Shown here piece by piece: positions 7,412-9,754 of a stretch of 9,754 nt of DNA. Below the pieces are notes generated by a model. That model worked only from the letters and a program-made list of their open reading frames with translations. It was not told the origin of the DNA and did not search any database. The DNA lies in the NCBI GenBank assembly GCA_005789375.1, contig SXXZ01000390.1:1-9754 (forward strand). The letters run 5' to 3'. Positions within the stretch are counted from its first letter, which is position 1. Each line of letters opens with the position of its first letter. Origin of the DNA: Verrucomicrobiales bacterium (lineage in GTDB: Bacteria > Verrucomicrobiota > Verrucomicrobiae > Limisphaerales > UBA9464). Made by a program: the position numbers and the translations under genes.

Positions 7412-8652
7412 AGCGCAGCCTCCGTCTCCACGAGCAGTTCCCGGATGCGTCGCTCGTCGGCCTGCTTGACGGTAATCCGCAGCCCCTGATACCGGAACAC
7501 CTCGCCCGGAGTCGGCACAACATCCGCCAACCACAGCACCAGCCCGGCCATGGTTTCCACCTCATCGAGGGAATTTAGCGCCGGATATTCGCGCCGAAAA
7601 TCATCCAGGCGCATGGCCCCATTGACCCGCCAACGGCCGGGCGCGAGGCATTCGAAGACAAACCCTTGCGCCTCCCCTTCCCGACGAATGGGACCAACAA
7701 CCGACACCAGAATATCCTGCAAAGTCAGCAAACCGGCGATGCTGCCATACTCATCGAGCACGATCGCCACACCCCGGCGCTGCCGTTGCATGGATTCGAA
7801 GAGCTTCAGCAGATTCATGCTCTCGGGCACGAACGACGGAAACTCCATAGCCATGAAAAGGTCGGTGTCCGAATCGAGCAACAAGGTCCGAGTGTTCAGC
7901 ACACCCACCACATCGTCGGGCGATTCATCGTACAGAGGAATCCAGTGGTGACCTGATTTCCGGGCCTCCGCCACCATTTGGTCCATGGGCAGGTCATCCC
8001 GCAGCAGCACCATCCGAGCCCGCGGCTGCATCACATCTCCAGCGGTGCGTTGATCGAGCGAGAGCACCTGCAGCAGAATCTCTTTTTCTCCAGCGCCCAG
8101 CGTTCCTTGCTGATGGGCCAACTCAATCAGATCGGCATATTCGTCGTCGGAAACCCCCGTCTGAATCTTGGCAGACTTGGGCACCAAGCGCTCCACGACT
8201 CCATCGACCCAGGCTTGGGCAATCTGTCGCACCGGCCGAGTGAGACTAACAAAGAGCCACAGCGGTTCAGCGACTCTCAAGGCCCAGACCTCTGGGCTCC
8301 GAACGCCCAGTGCTTTGGGAGTCACCTCGCACGTCAGCAACAGCAGGAGCAGGCCCAATGCGGCCCACCAGACCCCGGGAATTCCTGGATCGAGCGCCAA
8401 CCCACTCCCCACGGTCAAGGCCACCAAGAGCGAGTTGGACAGGGTATTGCCCAGAGCGATGGCTGCGAGGACATCGGCTGGGTGCGCCAGAAGGTTGCCG
8501 ACCCGTTCGCTGCCCCTGCGACCGGATTCGAGCAGACGACGCGCCCGCCACGACCCCAGTGAAAACAGGGCCGATTCGGCGAGTGCAAAGAAGAAACTCG
8601 CTGCAACCAGCGTCAGGAGGACGAGCATCGGTGTTGTGGACTGTGGAACCAA
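7408..8652 (-). CDS. CNNM/DUF21-CBS-CorC_HlyC membrane protein (CorB/YfjD-like), first gene of operon
   Basis: 414 residues. The DUF21 domain spans about 8-165: FFFALAESALFSLGSWRARRLL (20-41), IALGNTLSNSLLVAL (65-79) and LLTCEVTPKALGVRSPEVWA (105-124). A CBS pair spans about 203-325, with AGDVMQPRARMVLL, VVGVLNTRTLLL and IVLDEYGSIAGLLTLQDILVSVVG (297-320). A CorC_HlyC domain lies at about 330-400 (GRWRVNGAMRLDDFRREYP, then GEVFRYQGLRITV). The GNT(L/V)xN plus CE..PK motifs are shared with the middle protein and resemble the CorB/YfjD branch; the family acts in Mg2+/Co2+ transport. The start is taken as TTG at 8652, preceded by GGAGG only 3 bases away (8656-8660). The alternative ATG at 8628 would begin at MLVLLTLV and has no ribosome binding site, so the exact start is unsure. 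The gene is divergent from coaD across 136 bases and is the first gene of the three-gene operon. Confidence 0.92.
   Translation of the reverse strand: MVPQSTTPMLVLLTLVAASFFFALAESALFSLGSWRARRLLESGRRGSERVGNLLAHPADVLAAIALGNTLSNSLLVALTVGSGLALDPGIPGVWWAALGLLLLLLTCEVTPKALGVRSPEVWALRVAEPLWLFVSLTRPVRQIAQAWVDGVVERLVPKSAKIQTGVSDDEYADLIELAHQQGTLGAGEKEILLQVLSLDQRTAGDVMQPRARMVLLRDDLPMDQMVAEARKSGHHWIPLYDESPDDVVGVLNTRTLLLDSDTDLFMAMEFPSFVPESMNLLKLFESMQRQRRGVAIVLDEYGSIAGLLTLQDILVSVVGPIRREGEAQGFVFECLAPGRWRVNGAMRLDDFRREYPALNSLDEVETMAGLVLWLADVVPTPGEVFRYQGLRITVKQADERRIRELLVETEAAL
7419..7423 (-). promoter_or_regulatory. Ribosome binding site deciding the start of the second CNNM gene
   Basis: GGAGG on the minus strand with a 7-base spacer to the GTG at 7411. 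It lies inside the end of the upstream gene. Together with the GTGA overlap it fixes the start at 7411 rather than at the upstream in-frame codons. Confidence 0.8.
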
Positions 8653-8655
8653 CGG

Positions 8656-8660
8656 CCTCC
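8656..8660 (-). promoter_or_regulatory. Candidate ribosome binding site for the first CNNM gene
   Basis: CCTCC on the plus strand reads GGAGG on the minus strand, 3 bases before the TTG at 8652. The match is strong but the spacing is short. It is the main reason to prefer TTG over the internal ATG at 8628, which would be about 27 bases from it. Confidence 0.4.
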
Positions 8661-8719
8661 ATCGACTCCAAAAGTCGCCCTGGATTCAATCCCGGAAACA
8701 CTATGGCCGGGTGAACTCT

Positions 8720-8761
8720 AATGGGAAAGACCGAAGACTGGGCAGTGGGCACCTTCCCATT
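8720..8761. repeat. 8-base inverted repeat in the coaD/CNNM divergent region
   Basis: AATGGGAA at 8720-8727 and its perfect reverse complement TTCCCATT at 8754-8761 are separated by 26 bases (centres 34 bases apart). The right arm covers the candidate -35 box of coaD. It could be a paired operator half-site or chance; arms of this length arise by chance fairly often in a region of 136 bases. Confidence 0.3.
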
Positions 8762-8782
8762 CTCGACCAAAACCCCTATCAT
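8754..8782 (+). promoter_or_regulatory. Candidate sigma70-type promoter of coaD
   Basis: TTCCCA at 8754-8759 (four of six matches to TTGACA) and TATCAT at 8777-8782 (five of six matches to TATAAT) are separated by exactly 17 bases. Transcription would be expected about 7 bases after the -10 box, at 8789, which is the A of the coaD ATG. The bases before the ATG hold no ribosome binding site, so a leaderless transcript fits. This comes from sequence inspection only. Confidence 0.4.
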
Positions 8783-8788
8783 TCACGC

Positions 8789-9277
8789 ATGCGAACCGTC
8801 GTGTATCCCGGGAGCTTTGATCCGATCACCAACGGCCACCTCGACGTGGTCCAGCGTGCGGCCAAAATGTTTGACCAAGTGATTCTCGCCGTGGCGAATA
8901 ACGAAACCAAACACCCGCTCTTCAGCCTCGAAGAACGCAAGCGGATGGCGCTCTCGGCCGTCTCGAACCTGAGCAACGTCGTCGTCGAAACCTTGGAAGG
9001 ACTTCTGGTGGACTACGTGGTTCGCCACAAAGCCTGTGCAGTCGTTCGCGGTCTGCGGGCCGTGAGCGACTTTGAATTCGAATTCCAGTTGGCCCTCATG
9101 AACCGAAAACTGAATGAGAATGTGGAGACCGTTTTCCTGATGCCCAAGGATTCCTACTCCTTCCTGAGTTCGCGCCTAGTTAAAGAAGTGGCCCGCCTCA
9201 AGGGCGACGTCTCGCCCTTCGTGTCCACCGAAGTCGTGCAGGCACTCCGACTGAAGCTCAACACCTCCAACGACTGA
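8789..9277 (+). CDS. coaD: Phosphopantetheine adenylyltransferase
   Basis: 162 residues, the normal length. It transfers AMP from ATP to 4'-phosphopantetheine to give dephospho-CoA, the penultimate step of coenzyme A synthesis, in the cytoplasm as a hexamer in the family. Visible motifs are the nucleotidyltransferase signature YPGSFDPITNGHLDVV (6-21, with TNGH at 14-17 as the HxGH-type site and His17 catalytic), NNETKHPLFSLEERKRM, AVVRGLRAVSDFEFEFQLALMNRKL (84-108; Arg88 and Arg91) and SYSFLSSRLVKEVARLKGDVSPFV (122-145). The start is ATG at 8789. The frame stays open upstream to about 8168, but that stretch lies antisense to the first CNNM gene and does not belong to the CoaD family. No ribosome binding site precedes the ATG; see the candidate promoter just upstream. 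The gene appears monocistronic, with a repeat array following its stop. Confidence 0.97.
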   Translation: MRTVVYPGSFDPITNGHLDVVQRAAKMFDQVILAVANNETKHPLFSLEERKRMALSAVSNLSNVVVETLEGLLVDYVVRHKACAVVRGLRAVSDFEFEFQLALMNRKLNENVETVFLMPKDSYSFLSSRLVKEVARLKGDVSPFVSTEVVQALRLKLNTSND

Positions 9278-9360
9278 AGTGACGGCCCGCCCGGATCCCG
9301 ACCGCTTCGCCTCCAGATGCTTGAAGATGGGACCCAAGATCGGCCACGACCGCCTGTTAG

Positions 9361-9541
9361 GCTCTTCCCAGGCACCTGCTAAGCAACCTGCTAAGCAACC
9401 TGCTGGGCAACCTGCTGGGCACCTCCTAGGCACCTGTCAGGCAACCTACTACACACCTCCTAGGCACCTCCTAGGCCACTCCTAGGCAACCTACTACGCA
9501 CCTGCTAGGCATCTGCCAGACTCCTGCTAGGATCCTCCTAG
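9361..9541 (+). repeat. Degenerate 11/12-base tandem repeat array, CTAG-rich
   Basis: About 16 head-to-tail units with consensus GCACCTSCTAG (11 bases) and a 12-base variant GCAACCTGCTRR carrying one extra A. Unit starts read as 9361, 9372, 9383, 9395, 9407, 9419, 9430, 9441, 9453, 9464, 9475, 9486, 9498, 9509, 9520 and 9531. Units at 9395 and 9407 are identical, and units at 9441 and 9486 are identical, which implies a higher-order 45-base duplication. Seven units carry CTAG and four junctions form CCTAGG. The array starts 84 bases after the coaD stop and ends 168 bases before the tRNA. It is open in a plus-strand frame, but the peptide is a low-complexity translation of the repeat with no sign of being a gene. 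Its function is unknown: a protein-binding array, a transcription-related structure or a slippage-prone minisatellite are all possible. Confidence 0.85.
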
Positions 9542-9709
9542 ATCGCACCGAAGTCAGACCCTCGGGTTGGAGACTGGAGCCGGTGATCGCGAATCTCAAA
9601 AGGGCGGCCTGTTGGATTAATTTTTTACGCGAAAATTTCCCGGAGCATCGCGTCGCTATTGCATCCCCAGAGCGGTATGGGCACTGTTTGAACTGTCAGT
9701 CCAACCCGT
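9542..9709. other. Non-coding spacer between the repeat array and tRNA-Arg
   Basis: No gene is seen here. It contains an AT-rich patch at 9617-9638 with a 6-base inverted repeat (AATTTT at 9619-9624 and AAAATT at 9632-9637), which stands out from the GC-rich surroundings and could belong to a tRNA promoter or a terminator. It also has a 9-base inverted pair, CGGGTTGGA at 9563-9571 and TCCAACCCG at 9700-9708, the second arm ending one base before the tRNA. I could not identify a convincing -35/-10 pair or a GC-rich terminator stem. Together with 9278-9541 this makes a 432-base stretch without a protein gene. Confidence 0.4.
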
Positions 9710-9754
9710 GCACCGGTAGCTCAATTGGATAGAGCTTCTGACTTCGGATCAGAA
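9710..9754 (+). tRNA. tRNA-Arg (anticodon UCG), 5' part cut by the window end
   Basis: The 5' half folds as a tRNA: acceptor 5' strand GCACCGG (9710-9716), TA, D stem GCTC/GAGC (9719-9722 and 9732-9735) with loop AATTGGATA, T at position 26, and anticodon stem TCTGA/TCAGA (9737-9741 and 9749-9753) closing the loop CTTCGGA. The anticodon is TCG at 9744-9746, which reads arginine CGA codons. The variable loop, T arm and acceptor 3' strand lie beyond the window, so the acceptor pairing cannot be checked. Confidence 0.9.

Noticed and set aside
7412..7534. Upstream extension of the second CNNM protein by 41 residues
   Set aside because: It overlaps the upstream CNNM gene entirely and has no membrane-domain similarity. 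The GTGA overlap plus GGAGG at 7 bases fix the start at 7411.
8168..8788. In-frame N-terminal extension of coaD (open frame from 8168)
   Set aside because: It lies antisense to the first CNNM gene, reads as arginine/serine-rich shadow sequence, and the CoaD family begins at MRTVVYPGSFDP. The ATG at 8789 is the natural start.
9279..9485. Small plus-strand open frame through the tandem repeat (KQPAKQPAGQPAGH peptide)
   Set aside because: The peptide only mirrors the DNA repeat, the unit length alternates between 11 and 12 so the frame is not preserved, and there is no ribosome binding site.
9361..9541. CRISPR array
   Set aside because: Units are 11-12 bases and contiguous, with no unique spacers and no cas genes nearby.
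9710..9754. Integration site of a mobile island at the tRNA-Arg gene
   Set aside because: tRNA genes are common integration targets, but no integrase or duplicated tRNA end can be seen and the window stops inside the tRNA.

Overview
The window carries ordinary chromosomal genes of a GC-rich, Gram-negative-type bacterium. The three genes whose start codons are best supported all use standard codons (ATG or GTG). There are no phage, plasmid, transposase, integrase or CRISPR genes. The protein set (multidomain hybrid histidine kinase, DapB, FolK with an HNESRPLDLDLI-type signature, PepP-like M24 peptidase, several CorC/HlyC-type membrane proteins, CoaD) is compatible with Verrucomicrobiota or a relative. 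That placement is an impression from motif style, not a computed result.

Layout. Positions 1-1555 (+) hold the C-terminal part of a hybrid sensor kinase: the end of the ATPase domain, a degenerate receiver, an intact receiver and an HPt domain. It converges on a minus-strand cluster at 1593-4234, read dapB -> folK -> pepP-like: lysine/peptidoglycan precursor synthesis, folate synthesis and Xaa-Pro peptide cleavage. Divergent from dapB is an unrecognised multi-pass membrane protein (4372-5094, +). Its last 7 bases overlap the end of a second minus-strand operon.

That operon (8652 -> 5088) has three consecutive CNNM/DUF21-CBS (CorC/HlyC/hemolysin-type) membrane proteins, joined by 4-base GTGA and ATGA stop/start overlaps with good ribosome binding sites at both junctions. 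The three are not recent copies. The first resembles the CorB/YfjD type, the last resembles the YrkA/YtfL type, and the middle one has lost the C-terminal CorC_HlyC domain and the second CBS signature. They probably form a translationally coupled, possibly hetero-oligomeric, Mg2+/divalent-cation transport or sensing unit. This is the most system-like feature of the window.

Divergent from that operon is coaD (8789-9277, +), which has no visible ribosome binding site. A promoter-like sequence is spaced so that transcription would begin at its ATG, so coaD may be leaderless. Between coaD and the window end lie 432 bases without a protein gene. They hold a degenerate 11/12-base tandem repeat array very rich in CTAG (9361-9541), an AT-rich patch, and the 5' half of a tRNA-Arg(UCG) gene cut by the window edge.
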